Origin: Candidatus Altimarinota bacterium
GTDB taxonomy: Bacteria > Patescibacteriota > Gracilibacteria > UBA4473
DNA: 9,145 bases
Reading direction: 5' to 3'
NCBI GenBank assembly: GCA_018401175.1
Contig: JAGYLK010000092.1
Location: 1 to 9,145 of the forward strand
Positions within the stretch are counted from its first letter, which is position 1; the number at the start of each line of letters is the position of its first letter. Of the stretch, positions 1 through 7,014 are shown one piece after another. The translations under genes were made by a program, and so were the position numbers. Under the pieces are notes generated by a model. The model worked only from the letters and a program-made list of their open reading frames with translations. It searched no databases and was not told the origin of the DNA.

Positions 1-357
1 TGGCAACGAACTGAGTTTATTCGCGGTGATAATATTCGCGTCTGCATTTGTCCCGTCATAAGTGTTTGCAAGTCCCACCATAGGATTTGACGCGTCTGAC
101 AAAGCAAGAGTCGCAGTGTATCGCGTTTCGCCTTGCCATGTACCGTTCTCTACAATGTTTCCTATTTTCACTCCCATGAAACTTGCTTCAGTATCTCTGT
201 CAATAATTGCTGCGTAAAATTCAGTAATGAGACTCGACGTTTTTTGGTCGGTGAGTTTGTATGAATCGTTTTTCGCGTACAAGTCGAGCGTTAAGTCTCC
301 GGCTGTGTAATCTGTTGCGATATAGAGTTCTGTGTAATCGAAAAGGGTATCACTCAT
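1..357 (-). CDS. Phage structural protein, 3' end outside the window (119 codons seen)
   Basis: The frame opens with ATG at 357 (MSDTLFDYTELYIATDYTAG...) and runs without a stop to the left edge, so only the N-terminal 119 residues are visible. The ATG shares one base with the TAA of the upstream hub gene (TAATG), which implies translational coupling; there is no Shine-Dalgarno sequence. The protein is rich in T, D, A and beta-prone residues and has few charged helices. The stretch FYAAIIDRD..., then VKIGNIVENG..., then YDGTNADAN near residues 47-105 loosely resembles the small beta domain common at the N-terminus of phage tail, neck and fibre proteins (sheet, then a DGT turn before an A-rich segment). 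That match is by eye and weak. Its place directly after the hub protein supports a virion role, probably in the tail. I do not recognise a specific family. Confidence 0.72.
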   Translation of the reverse strand, partial: MSDTLFDYTELYIATDYTAGDLTLDLYAKNDSYKLTDQKTSSLITEFYAAIIDRDTEASFMGVKIGNIVENGTWQGETRYTATLALSDASNPMVGLANTYDGTNADANIITANKLSSLP

Positions 358-2165
358 TATGTAAAGAGGTTATTTGGCATCACTTTTTCGCGCGAGAGCC
401 TATTGCGCGTTTTGTACTCGACTATTATATCGTATATCGTACAAGGATACACGGAAGTTTCTGTTAATCTTAATGTATAAGTGACAACTCGTGCTGATTT
501 TTTCAGTTTCATTGTTTGGTCTGTATTCCCGTCTTCGGCAGAAAAACTGCGTCCTCCGAGTCCTCCAACATAAAATCCACTTACTGCAATAACAGATCGT
601 GTCGATGATTGAGATGTACTCGCACCACTGAAGGTTTCGTCTTTTATCGCTTCCTGCGACCCGTTTATATACAGTCTGGCACGAATAGACGACCGTGCGT
701 CTAAATTTGCGTGTATAAGTATCTGTTTAAGTATGTTCTCTGTAGAAATTCCTTCGAGTGCGTCCCACTCAAGCACAATATCCATTGTCAAAGCGTTGTC
801 GTCACGATCAGAACTTGACTCAAACAACTCGTACACGTTCCCGTTATTAGAACTAAGTCCGTATATTTGGTTATTTATGTTCAACAGATAACTCAAATAT
901 GAGTTTGGTTGTACTGAAATTGCCCTGTTCTTATCTTCTAAGTCAACAACTATCATTGTATCGTATTGTCCAATATCTTTTACGAGACAAATTATCCGGT
1001 TATGTTTCCCGTCGTATTCAATTATTGCGTCTGTCACGTCATACCCAGACCATCGTCGCTCAATATTTCCCTGTGACACAAGGTTTCGTGCTTCTCCGCT
1101 GAACGGATTCATCTCAATTATTCCTTCTTTATTGATAATGTACGCGAAATTTTTTCCCATACATATTTGTTTTGTGTTCTGGATTCCCGCTCCTGTGTAC
1201 GAGAAACTATTGATTTTCGTTTGTGCGCTCACGTCATCACTTGCGGAGTTCGGGATAACTTGGTGTAATTGCGCTCCCATGTCTCCCACTATAAGAACTC
1301 CCTGACTTGTCTCAATACCTCCATTTGCGGTAAATCCCGCTGAATATACGCCCTCAGTCTGAACTACCGTCCCACTATCCCAATCGGTGAGTGTTGTAGA
1401 TATCTCGCTCGAAAATTCTTCGTTTGAAGCAAGCCTATTTCCGTCGAGTAACAAGTATCTCGTACTCACTGGTGCGTTAGAATACGCTGTCAATGTAGTA
1501 CCATTGAACGAAAAAGCGTTCCCGCTTGATTCTCCTGTGTGTAAATACCCTTCGTCTCCGATCTGTCGGAAAAATAAATCAGTGGTTGTGAAATGTTTTG
1601 TTGCTGTTTTCCCGTTCCCAGCTCCTCCTGTTCCTGCATAATTCGCAGACAATACGAGATTGTCGTCGTCTGTAATTGACGCAACTGTCATTCTGTTTGC
1701 GTATTCGCCATCAAGATAAATAGAATCGCCAACAGCGACCTCAGTCAGGAATCCCCCACCCGTAGCCGAGACCGCTGTTGATCCGTTTGTGAAGGTGATA
1801 GTTCCCGTAAGAGCAACTTCGTTTGCTTCTGCGAGTACAGGGTACGTTGTAACCCCAGTGGAAAGATTGTACAGTTCGAGAATATATTCGCTATCAAGAG
1901 AACTCTCTACGAGGTACATCAATAGATATTGTCCAAGACTGTTTTTAAATCCTGCACCCCAGAAATATGATTCCGTGTTTGCACGAGTAAACAGCCTTCG
2001 TCCTCCTTTCATTTTATCCAAGAATCCATCTCGCAAAACTACGTTTTTTGCCAAACACGTTCCTTTTCCCTGATACTCCACTGATCGCATAAGTCCAGTA
2101 AACGGAAAGAGTGATTTCCTCTTTCGTGGAGCTGGTGCAATCGGTTTTGTGTTTGATATTCCCAT
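357..2165 (-). CDS. Connector/tail-hub protein, packaged-DNA-stabilisation type (602 aa)
   Basis: Large soluble beta-rich protein, probably the component that plugs the head-tail connector and forms the top of the tail in short-tailed phages (comparable in role to P22 gp10). Near the N-terminus, residues 37-59 carry the pattern of these proteins: a run of residues leading into LRDGFLDKMKGGRRLF. The middle and C-terminal parts (about 195-500) show repeated short strands with W/Y/G turns, such as GDEGYLHTGE, YIINKEGIIEMN and IYGLSSNNGNVYELF, as expected of a propeller-like fold. Residues 115-190 look like a separate inserted beta domain (GTITFTNGSTAVSA, then VGDSIYLDGE, VASITDDDNLVLS). There is no signal peptide or membrane segment. 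Its ATG follows the adaptor stop directly (TAAATG) and its own TAA overlaps the next start, so it is translated in a chain. The structural assignment is good; the exact family name is inferred from position and pattern. A tail tubular protein B-like role is the main alternative. Confidence 0.75.
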   Translation of the reverse strand: MGISNTKPIAPAPRKRKSLFPFTGLMRSVEYQGKGTCLAKNVVLRDGFLDKMKGGRRLFTRANTESYFWGAGFKNSLGQYLLMYLVESSLDSEYILELYNLSTGVTTYPVLAEANEVALTGTITFTNGSTAVSATGGGFLTEVAVGDSIYLDGEYANRMTVASITDDDNLVLSANYAGTGGAGNGKTATKHFTTTDLFFRQIGDEGYLHTGESSGNAFSFNGTTLTAYSNAPVSTRYLLLDGNRLASNEEFSSEISTTLTDWDSGTVVQTEGVYSAGFTANGGIETSQGVLIVGDMGAQLHQVIPNSASDDVSAQTKINSFSYTGAGIQNTKQICMGKNFAYIINKEGIIEMNPFSGEARNLVSQGNIERRWSGYDVTDAIIEYDGKHNRIICLVKDIGQYDTMIVVDLEDKNRAISVQPNSYLSYLLNINNQIYGLSSNNGNVYELFESSSDRDDNALTMDIVLEWDALEGISTENILKQILIHANLDARSSIRARLYINGSQEAIKDETFSGASTSQSSTRSVIAVSGFYVGGLGGRSFSAEDGNTDQTMKLKKSARVVTYTLRLTETSVYPCTIYDIIVEYKTRNRLSREKVMPNNLFT

Positions 2166-2684
2166 TTATGAATTTTTATCAGCTTTAATTGTCATTGCTG
2201 CCTCCGCACTCGATGATTCCAAATCGTTATCCGTTGCAAGGAATATTGAAAGGAACTCGTCTCGCAAAATAGAATGGAGTCGTGGATTGTTCGCTTCTAC
2301 CAACGTATCACTAACTGCTGTGTACACTGTTGGTGCTTGTCTGTACCGGATATAAACTGTTTGTCCCGCTGTTGACTTAAAATCGAACCGGATTTTACCA
2401 GTTTGTACTTCGTAATCAACATATCCGTCTTGGTAATCACTATCGCTAAACACTTCAATTTGTGCCAAATAATCCCAATCACTCGGTATATTTACGGTGT
2501 ATCCGTCAGCATTTATTGTCCCGGTAGTATCTGTCCATTTGTTTGAGAGAGCGCAAACCTCACTGTGACGGTTTACGAGTGAAGCATTGACCCATCGGAG
2601 AGCCTGTGCTGAATCATTGTTCGCGTCACTTGCGGATTCTCCTCCGTAAGAGATAGCGTCGGAAATAAATTGAGTAATATTCAT
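2166..2684 (-). CDS. Head-tail adaptor (connector) protein (172 aa)
   Basis: Probable adaptor ring protein that binds the portal after DNA packaging and accepts the hub. Evidence is the position between capsid and hub genes, the usual size for adaptors (about 100-200 residues), and the layout. An N-terminal helical part (MNITQFISDAISYGG ... SAQALRWVNASLVNRHSEV, residues 1-43) is followed by a beta part (about 55-120) ending in VYIRYRQAPTVYTAVSD. The C-terminal helical segment (HSILRDEFLSIFLATDND, about 137-154) resembles that of gp6-type and podoviral adaptors. The downstream gene starts with no gap after its TAA. The 44 bases between it and the capsid stop contain a strong hairpin (2703-2718) but no Shine-Dalgarno sequence within 12 bases of the ATG. 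A head-completion protein is the alternative reading. Confidence 0.68.
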   Translation of the reverse strand: MNITQFISDAISYGGESASDANNDSAQALRWVNASLVNRHSEVCALSNKWTDTTGTINADGYTVNIPSDWDYLAQIEVFSDSDYQDGYVDYEVQTGKIRFDFKSTAGQTVYIRYRQAPTVYTAVSDTLVEANNPRLHSILRDEFLSIFLATDNDLESSSAEAAMTIKADKNS

Positions 2685-2702
2685 TGAGTAATTTGCTTAT
2701 CC

Positions 2703-2718
2703 CAGCCCCGCAGGGCTG
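2703..2718 (-). promoter_or_regulatory. UNCG-tetraloop hairpin between capsid and adaptor genes
   Basis: On the coding strand CAGCCC-TGCG-GGGCTG gives a perfect 6-bp stem, 5 of 6 pairs G-C, closed C-G over UGCG, a member of the very stable UNCG tetraloop family. It lies 10 bases after the capsid TAG. No U-tract follows (next bases GGATAAGC), so it is not an ordinary intrinsic terminator. A 3' stabilising or processing hairpin that protects capsid mRNA, or lowers read-through to the adaptor, is the likely role. Confidence 0.6.
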
Positions 2719-2728
2719 AGGAAGAAAA

Positions 2729-3970
2729 CTAAGCTACGTTTACTTGAACGTCTACTAATCGACGTTTTCCGTCGAAGAAAGTTTTTACTCCTGCCATCAA
2801 AAGGTAGTTGTACTCTTTTGCAAGCATTGTTCGTCCAGAAGAATCTACCGGAGAACCATTGTACTCTACTTTCCCTTTTTCTTGGTAAGCGAGTTGAATT
2901 ACTCCTTCTTCTCCTGCAATACAGTGTACTACTTCTGTACCAAACGAAATTGCAGAATCTGCGAATGACGATTGTATATTCATAATACCGCGAGTTGACT
3001 TAACCGTAACAGTAGTCGTAGTTGCTGTTGCTTCAAGTCCGTACAATTCCCAAAGCTGATCACCATCAACGTCCTCGTATGCTTGGTATCCAGTAGTTGC
3101 TGCTTCTGCAATATCTGTACCAGGAGCATTTAATGCTGCTGCGATATTTGTACAGTTTGTTGCAACTGAATTACATACATGAAGCTGTCCATTTGCCGCC
3201 AAAGCATCTTTGAAGGTCAAAGTTGTGTTCTTAATTGTGATGTAATCATCTTCTGCGATTGTACCTGAACCAACAGTCAATACGATTTCTGTCGTAAGGT
3301 TTGTTGAAACGTACAACTTGAATCCTTTGTGGTTTCCAACGTATCCGTTTTTCATAGCTGAATCAGCCATGTTGAAGGCGTTTGAAATTGCTGCATCTGC
3401 AAGACGATCCATGAGGAAGTAAGGCAATACCAAGAATTTGGATCGCATTGAACCAAGTCGGTCTTGCAAGTGTGCGAATACTTCTCCTAGTGAAGGGCTT
3501 ATATTTCCTGCAGTGAAAGTTTTTCCTGCTACTGTTGCGGAAGTAGTGATTCCGCCTGACCCGTATTTGTAGGTAGCGTTCTCATACTCTCCCATAACAA
3601 GAGAATCCATGTATACATTGATTTCCTCTGTTGCTTCGTTTACTTTCTGTGCGAGAATTTGCGCACGTCGTAAGTGCTGTCGCATTTCTACGTTATCCAA
3701 CACAATATTGAATACTTTGAAATCGTTGAGTTGCATATACTCGTTCGTACCTTTGAAGTATTTTTTTGTAATACCAGTACCTGGTGTATATGACTGAAGA
3801 GTTCCGCGAGACTCGTATGGGAAATTCCATTTTTCTGCACCTTTTTGAAGTGCTGCGTGTGCTTCTTTACCACAAATAGCTTCTCCAACGAGAGCTTTTT
3901 TTGTGATATTTTGTACATTCGTTGAGAAAAGTTCCTCAAGAATAGCCGAAATCGAGTTATTTGTTGCCAT
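2729..3970 (-). CDS. Major capsid protein, HK97-type fold with inserted domain (413 aa)
   Basis: Shell-forming protein of the head. It follows the scaffold gene, has the normal length for an HK97-fold coat protein, and contains expected elements. These are an N-terminal helical arm (residues 1-30), an extended segment (FPYESRGTLQSYTPG, about 50-64), a long spine-like helix (HLRRAQILAQKVNEATEEI, 99-117), and an A-domain-like core (SLGEVFAHLQDRL ... FLVLPYFLMDRLADA, 160-193; GNHKGFKLYVSTNL, 212-225). The chain resumes with HCIAGEEGVIQLAYQE (349-364) and a C-terminal strand region ending KTFFDGKRRLVDVQVNVA. Between about 231 and 345 sits an insert not needed for the core (DDYITIKNTTLTFKDAL, then TNIAAALNA, then VTVKSTRG). 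P22-type coats also carry an insertion domain. The start is preceded by a 10-bp hairpin that abuts the ATG. Stop is TAG. The capsid call is strong; the fold is inferred from pattern. Confidence 0.87.
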   Translation of the reverse strand: MATNNSISAILEELFSTNVQNITKKALVGEAICGKEAHAALQKGAEKWNFPYESRGTLQSYTPGTGITKKYFKGTNEYMQLNDFKVFNIVLDNVEMRQHLRRAQILAQKVNEATEEINVYMDSLVMGEYENATYKYGSGGITTSATVAGKTFTAGNISPSLGEVFAHLQDRLGSMRSKFLVLPYFLMDRLADAAISNAFNMADSAMKNGYVGNHKGFKLYVSTNLTTEIVLTVGSGTIAEDDYITIKNTTLTFKDALAANGQLHVCNSVATNCTNIAAALNAPGTDIAEAATTGYQAYEDVDGDQLWELYGLEATATTTTVTVKSTRGIMNIQSSFADSAISFGTEVVHCIAGEEGVIQLAYQEKGKVEYNGSPVDSSGRTMLAKEYNYLLMAGVKTFFDGKRRLVDVQVNVA

Positions 3971-3997
3971 GAAAGAAAAGTTTTAAACCTCTCTTTC
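3971..3997 (-). promoter_or_regulatory. Hairpin abutting the capsid start codon
   Basis: On the coding strand GAAAGAGAGG (3997-3988) pairs with CTTTTCTTTC (3980-3971) over the loop TTTAAAA. That makes ten consecutive pairs, eight Watson-Crick and two G-U. Both non-Watson-Crick positions are G-U in the sense RNA but A-C on the opposite strand, which favours a function in the mRNA. The stem ends at the base before ATG and covers GAGAGG, the best Shine-Dalgarno-like word, otherwise 17 bases from the start. A second purine run, AAGAGG (4002-3997), lies at the outer foot of the stem, so folding would bring it close to the ATG. Confidence 0.55.
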
Positions 3998-4003
3998 CTC
4001 TTG

Positions 4004-4834
4004 CTACCCGCCAAGCAATGACTGAACATACTCCGGTGTTACGAATCCCGTGTGACTCGAATTTGGTTTTGTTTCAGATTGCACCCCCGGTCGTTTTTTC
4101 GCGAGAGATTTTTGTTTCTCTCGTTCTCCAACTTGCTTCTCTATGAGAATTTCATTGGCGACTTTTGAGTGCATTACCGCTTGTTCCAAACGATCAACAA
4201 GGTCTAGTTTCGCGAGTTTTACCATGGCAGATTTGAATTTGTCATCTGAACTAACTTTCTCGTACTTATCCCCAAACTTGTCTTTGAGCATACGAGTTGC
4301 AAGCTCTGATTCCAACATTGGCTGCCGAGTATTTAACTCTTTGAGCACGGACAAGGCTTCTTTCGCTTTATCAGTATCGCCTAGGATTGAGAGTTTTTCT
4401 TTAACTCCCTCCCATTCGTCTTTTGATATACGAACAAAGTCCGAATTTTCTTCGGTCTTTTTGCCTTCTTCGAACAGCTCAGGAAACTTTTCCTTTGCGG
4501 CGTTTAATTCTGCGGCACTTCGCACTGGATCGAGAGACTTTATTTTATCAGCTCGTTTTTCAGCACTCATACCTTCAAGATTCGCCACAAATTGTTTCAC
4601 GTTCGTTGGCGTATCTCTAAACGATAAATCTACTTCGGGAGCTTTCTCCTCTGTGTCTTCGTCGTCTTCACCCTCAACCTTTTCAGGGGATTCGGTGTCA
4701 GGATTTGGCGTTTCACTGGATTCTTCTGAGGATTCGTCAAGGTCTTCGCCGGACTCCTCGTCTTCATCTTCGAGTGTAGCAGATAACTCCATAGCTTTAT
4801 CTAATAGAGCCTGCTGATTTGCTTCTTCGGACAT
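4004..4834 (-). CDS. Head scaffolding protein (276 aa)
   Basis: Internal scaffold that guides coat assembly and is lost or expelled before packaging. It is charged, helical and cysteine-free, and sits immediately before the capsid gene, the classic place for scaffolds. Counting from MSEEANQQ, residues about 20-70 are extremely acidic (EDEDEESGEDLDESSEESSE and onward). The middle is predicted helical with heptad-like spacing (about 85-240), and the C-terminal part is basic (GEREKQKSLAKKRPG), as in scaffolds whose tail binds coat protein. The protein ends in FVTPEYVQSLLGG. I chose ATG at 4834. The frame also opens at a GTG at 4879, but that codon lies in the hairpin at the predicted transcript 5' end and the extra residues (RIPSLIFPISNTSQ) do not fit the acidic N-terminus. 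No Shine-Dalgarno sequence precedes the ATG. No protease motif is seen. Function rests on composition and synteny. Confidence 0.75.
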   Translation of the reverse strand: MSEEANQQALLDKAMELSATLEDEDEESGEDLDESSEESSETPNPDTESPEKVEGEDDEDTEEKAPEVDLSFRDTPTNVKQFVANLEGMSAEKRADKIKSLDPVRSAAELNAAKEKFPELFEEGKKTEENSDFVRISKDEWEGVKEKLSILGDTDKAKEALSVLKELNTRQPMLESELATRMLKDKFGDKYEKVSSDDKFKSAMVKLAKLDLVDRLEQAVMHSKVANEILIEKQVGEREKQKSLAKKRPGVQSETKPNSSHTGFVTPEYVQSLLGG

Positions 4835-4863
4835 TTGAGATGTGTTAGAAATTGGAAAGATCA

Positions 4864-4879
4864 GTGAGGGTATCCTCAC
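4864..4879 (-). promoter_or_regulatory. Hairpin at the 5' end of the scaffold-capsid transcript
   Basis: On the coding strand GTGAGG-ATAC-CCTCAC forms a perfect 6-bp stem with a 4-base loop, extendable by one G-U pair. It begins 6 bases after the TATACT element, at or next to the base where transcription would start. A hairpin at the extreme 5' end is known to protect some bacterial mRNAs from decay. It could instead be a repressor site; a stem this short allows both. Confidence 0.45.
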
Positions 4880-4885
4880 CTTTTT

Positions 4886-4894
4886 AGTATAACA
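4886..4894 (-). promoter_or_regulatory. Extended -10 promoter for scaffold and capsid genes
   Basis: Coding-strand TGTTATACT fits the sigma-70 extended -10 form TGn-TATAAT with one mismatch. It lies in the 75-base gap after the 98-residue gene. The position where a -35 box would fall reads TATAGA (3 of 6 to TTGACA), so recognition would rest on the extended -10 and on the A/T-rich T6A6 block just upstream (4897-4908). Expected start is near 4879, giving a leader of about 45 bases before the scaffold ATG. Confidence 0.45.
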
Positions 4895-4909
4895 CGTTTT
4901 TTAAAAAAT

Positions 4910-5206
4910 CTATAATTCTTGTTCCTCTTCCGTAATTTCGTCTTTACTTTCTTCTTCTACTGTTTTAAATGATAATAAAAAGTCGTCTTCTATATCTTCA
5001 AAAAGTTCTCTTCCAACAGAAAGTGCTTCGACAGGTGTCATCGAAGACAGCATTTGTGTTTCTTTGAGTTTCAGGAATGCGTATTCTCCCCATGCTTCAA
5101 AGAAAAACTTTATTACTCCTGTGTCTATTGCTCTTTTAACTTCGTCTGCTGACGATGTTTTGTCGGCAAGTTCTATCAGTGGGAGTCGGGAAATTGGTAA
5201 ACTCAT
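4910..5206 (-). CDS. Small acidic protein of unknown function between portal and scaffold (98 aa)
   Basis: I do not recognise this family. The start ATG overlaps the portal TGA (ATGA), a coupling overlap that argues for a real gene made with the portal. The N-terminal half looks helical and mixed (ELADKTSSADEVKRAIDTG, then FFFEAWGEYAFLKLKETQ at about 34-51). The C-terminal third is strongly acidic (FEDIEDDF near 69-76, then EEESKDEITEEEQEL at the end). There is no membrane segment, signal peptide or cysteine. Its place suggests a head-assembly role such as a portal-binding chaperone, an auxiliary scaffold or a minor head protein; that is inference from location. It ends in TAG just before the T6A6 block and promoter of the scaffold unit, so it is the last gene of the packaging-portal group. 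Confidence 0.7.
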   Translation of the reverse strand: MSLPISRLPLIELADKTSSADEVKRAIDTGVIKFFFEAWGEYAFLKLKETQMLSSMTPVEALSVGRELFEDIEDDFLLSFKTVEEESKDEITEEEQEL

Positions 5207-6954
5207 TGCATTGGCTGTTTAAGTGCTGCATCTATTCCGGCTGTTACTGGCATTTGTTGTAGTTCTGCTCCCGGCTGTTGCATTCCTGTTTGTCCTGCCG
5301 GTGTACTGAGATCGGCTCTTGTTACTCCAAGTGTCGGATTCTTTTGTGCGAGCATTTTCTCTATCACCATGGCTTTTGCTTTCGACCCATCCGGCAATAA
5401 CGCTATTGTCTCCATCATATCTTGGATTTCCATGTATGATTGGTCGTCAAGTGCACCTTCCATTCGTGGAATGATTCTAAAGTTTGTATTCTTTGCTCCT
5501 TTGAGAATATCTCCGATCCTGATCTTCTTCATCGGTTTAAATCCGTCTTCTGACTGGTACTTGTTTGCATAGCTATCTTCCACCTCAACAATCTGGTCGT
5601 GGAAATCAGTTTTTGTGTTCTGGATAAAATACATTTCTTTTCGTGCAAAATCGATTTCTCGTTGTTCGTTCAATAACAATACTCTTGTATTGAGTTTAGA
5701 CGACTCAAGTTTCTTCATTTTCTGTTGCTCTGCTGTTGGTGCGTAATCTGTCTGCCCATTTATATCAACAGAAGTAGCACGAATTGCCCTTTTTACTATC
5801 ATCTCATCAAACTCGTTTGCCATTCCTGTATTTGCCCCGATTGCAAGTCGTGTTACCTTCCCCGCCTGCGACATTCCAGAAGACTTATCGAATATAACTC
5901 TGTTCTTTCCGCTGGCTCGGCTCTTTTCCCATTCTCGCAAAGAACTCCTCATTCTGTCTGGGTCTGATGAATCAATAAATATTGGTGCGCTTGCATCCCA
6001 TACTGCGTCTGCGGTAGCTGCGTTTGTAATAGTTGTGTCGAGGTTTGCAAGGTCTGGCAAAAAGTCATGTACTCCAAATCCAAAGAAATCACTTGTTGGA
6101 TCTTGAAAAAATCGTGTTTCCAAGAACGGATCGAATCCATTACCAGATTCGTCAATAAGTGGATATTTTTCTTTTTCTAAAAAGTGCTGTACTTTTCCTC
6201 CTCCTCCATGGATCTCCGCGAATATCTTTCTTCCGGGATTATAAAATCGAACAACCTGAATCAGTCCGTCTCGTACTTTGAGAGACTGTTCCATTGGTGC
6301 TTTTGCGTCGTCTTCTTTTGTATCAATAATTCCTCCTTCAGCGACATCATTAAGTGCTTCTTCACCATAAATAGACGCATACGTTTCAATATCATAACTC
6401 ACTACTCGCATTCTATCTATTGACCCATAATAGTTTCGGAATTCGTAGAATGGAGCGTATTCATATCCTATTCCCTTTGCTGTTCCGTCTGGATTGAAAT
6501 CTAAAACCATTTCAACAAACGAGTTTCCCCATATTAGATCCTGTTTTGCTTCTGCTCTTGCAATATCGAACCCTCCTTTATACCTCATCGCTTTGTGCGC
6601 TCTTGTTACTGCCTGTGCCTGTTCTACGAGTTTTCTATCGTAATCTATCCCGAGAGGAGAATAATCGACGAAATCCGCTGTGAGCTTCTCCCCGAGAAGA
6701 TTCGTGTTCACTTGGTGTACCAGCATTGATTTATAGTACAGCGATTTGTTTTTTGGGGACAAGAACCGGTGATTTCCCTGATTTTCTTCATATACATTCA
6801 AAAGAAACCGAACCTTGTCTTTTATCCCAACGAGAACATTCTGTCTTCCTCTCCACACGTCGTGCTTCTTCATAAACCTATCGGTAACGTACTGAACTAA
6901 ATCGTCGTTTGTTTTCTTTTTAACTCCGCCAGCCATGAGTATAAATTTTGACAT
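5203..6954 (-). CDS. Portal protein (583 aa)
   Basis: Forms the twelve-subunit ring at one capsid vertex through which terminase pumps DNA and to which the adaptor binds. Identification rests on position after the large terminase, length, and pattern. There is a helical N-terminal part (about 1-80), then a wing region with many aromatic strands (LIWGNSFVEMVLDFNPDGTA, 140-159; YEYAPFYEFRNYYGS). A GFGVHDFLPDLANLDTTITN segment (291-310) corresponds to the conserved stem/clip helix entry of portals, and a long charged helix follows at about 405-445 (TAEQQKMKKLESSKL ... EQREIDFARKE). Residues 546-583 are Q/P/G/M-rich and probably disordered. No Shine-Dalgarno sequence lies near the ATG at 6954 (context AATAAATG); a TAGGAAAC lies more than 20 bases upstream in the 60-base gap after terL. 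A second ATG six codons in (MAGGVKKK) is the alternative start. Confidence 0.84.
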   Translation of the reverse strand: MSKFILMAGGVKKKTNDDLVQYVTDRFMKKHDVWRGRQNVLVGIKDKVRFLLNVYEENQGNHRFLSPKNKSLYYKSMLVHQVNTNLLGEKLTADFVDYSPLGIDYDRKLVEQAQAVTRAHKAMRYKGGFDIARAEAKQDLIWGNSFVEMVLDFNPDGTAKGIGYEYAPFYEFRNYYGSIDRMRVVSYDIETYASIYGEEALNDVAEGGIIDTKEDDAKAPMEQSLKVRDGLIQVVRFYNPGRKIFAEIHGGGGKVQHFLEKEKYPLIDESGNGFDPFLETRFFQDPTSDFFGFGVHDFLPDLANLDTTITNAATADAVWDASAPIFIDSSDPDRMRSSLREWEKSRASGKNRVIFDKSSGMSQAGKVTRLAIGANTGMANEFDEMIVKRAIRATSVDINGQTDYAPTAEQQKMKKLESSKLNTRVLLLNEQREIDFARKEMYFIQNTKTDFHDQIVEVEDSYANKYQSEDGFKPMKKIRIGDILKGAKNTNFRIIPRMEGALDDQSYMEIQDMMETIALLPDGSKAKAMVIEKMLAQKNPTLGVTRADLSTPAGQTGMQQPGAELQQMPVTAGIDAALKQPMQ

Positions 6955-7014
6955 TTATTTATATTTACTGTTGCGAGTTTCCTACAAACAGAAACAAAAC
7001 GCAAAAAAATAGGA

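Noticed and set aside
1387..2073. Several overlapping plus- and minus-strand open frames within the hub gene
   Set aside because: They are shadows of a clear 602-residue coding region, with no independent promoter, start context or family pattern.
4143..4817. Plus-strand open frame of 224 codons, serine-rich
   Set aside because: It lies wholly antisense to the scaffold gene. Its serine runs are the mirror of the acidic Glu/Asp codons, there is no recognisable domain, and no other gene runs on the plus strand.
4835..4879. Upstream GTG start giving a 291-residue scaffold
   Set aside because: The GTG falls at the predicted transcript 5' end inside a hairpin. The added 15 residues are unlike the acidic N-terminus, and an ATG is available at 4834.
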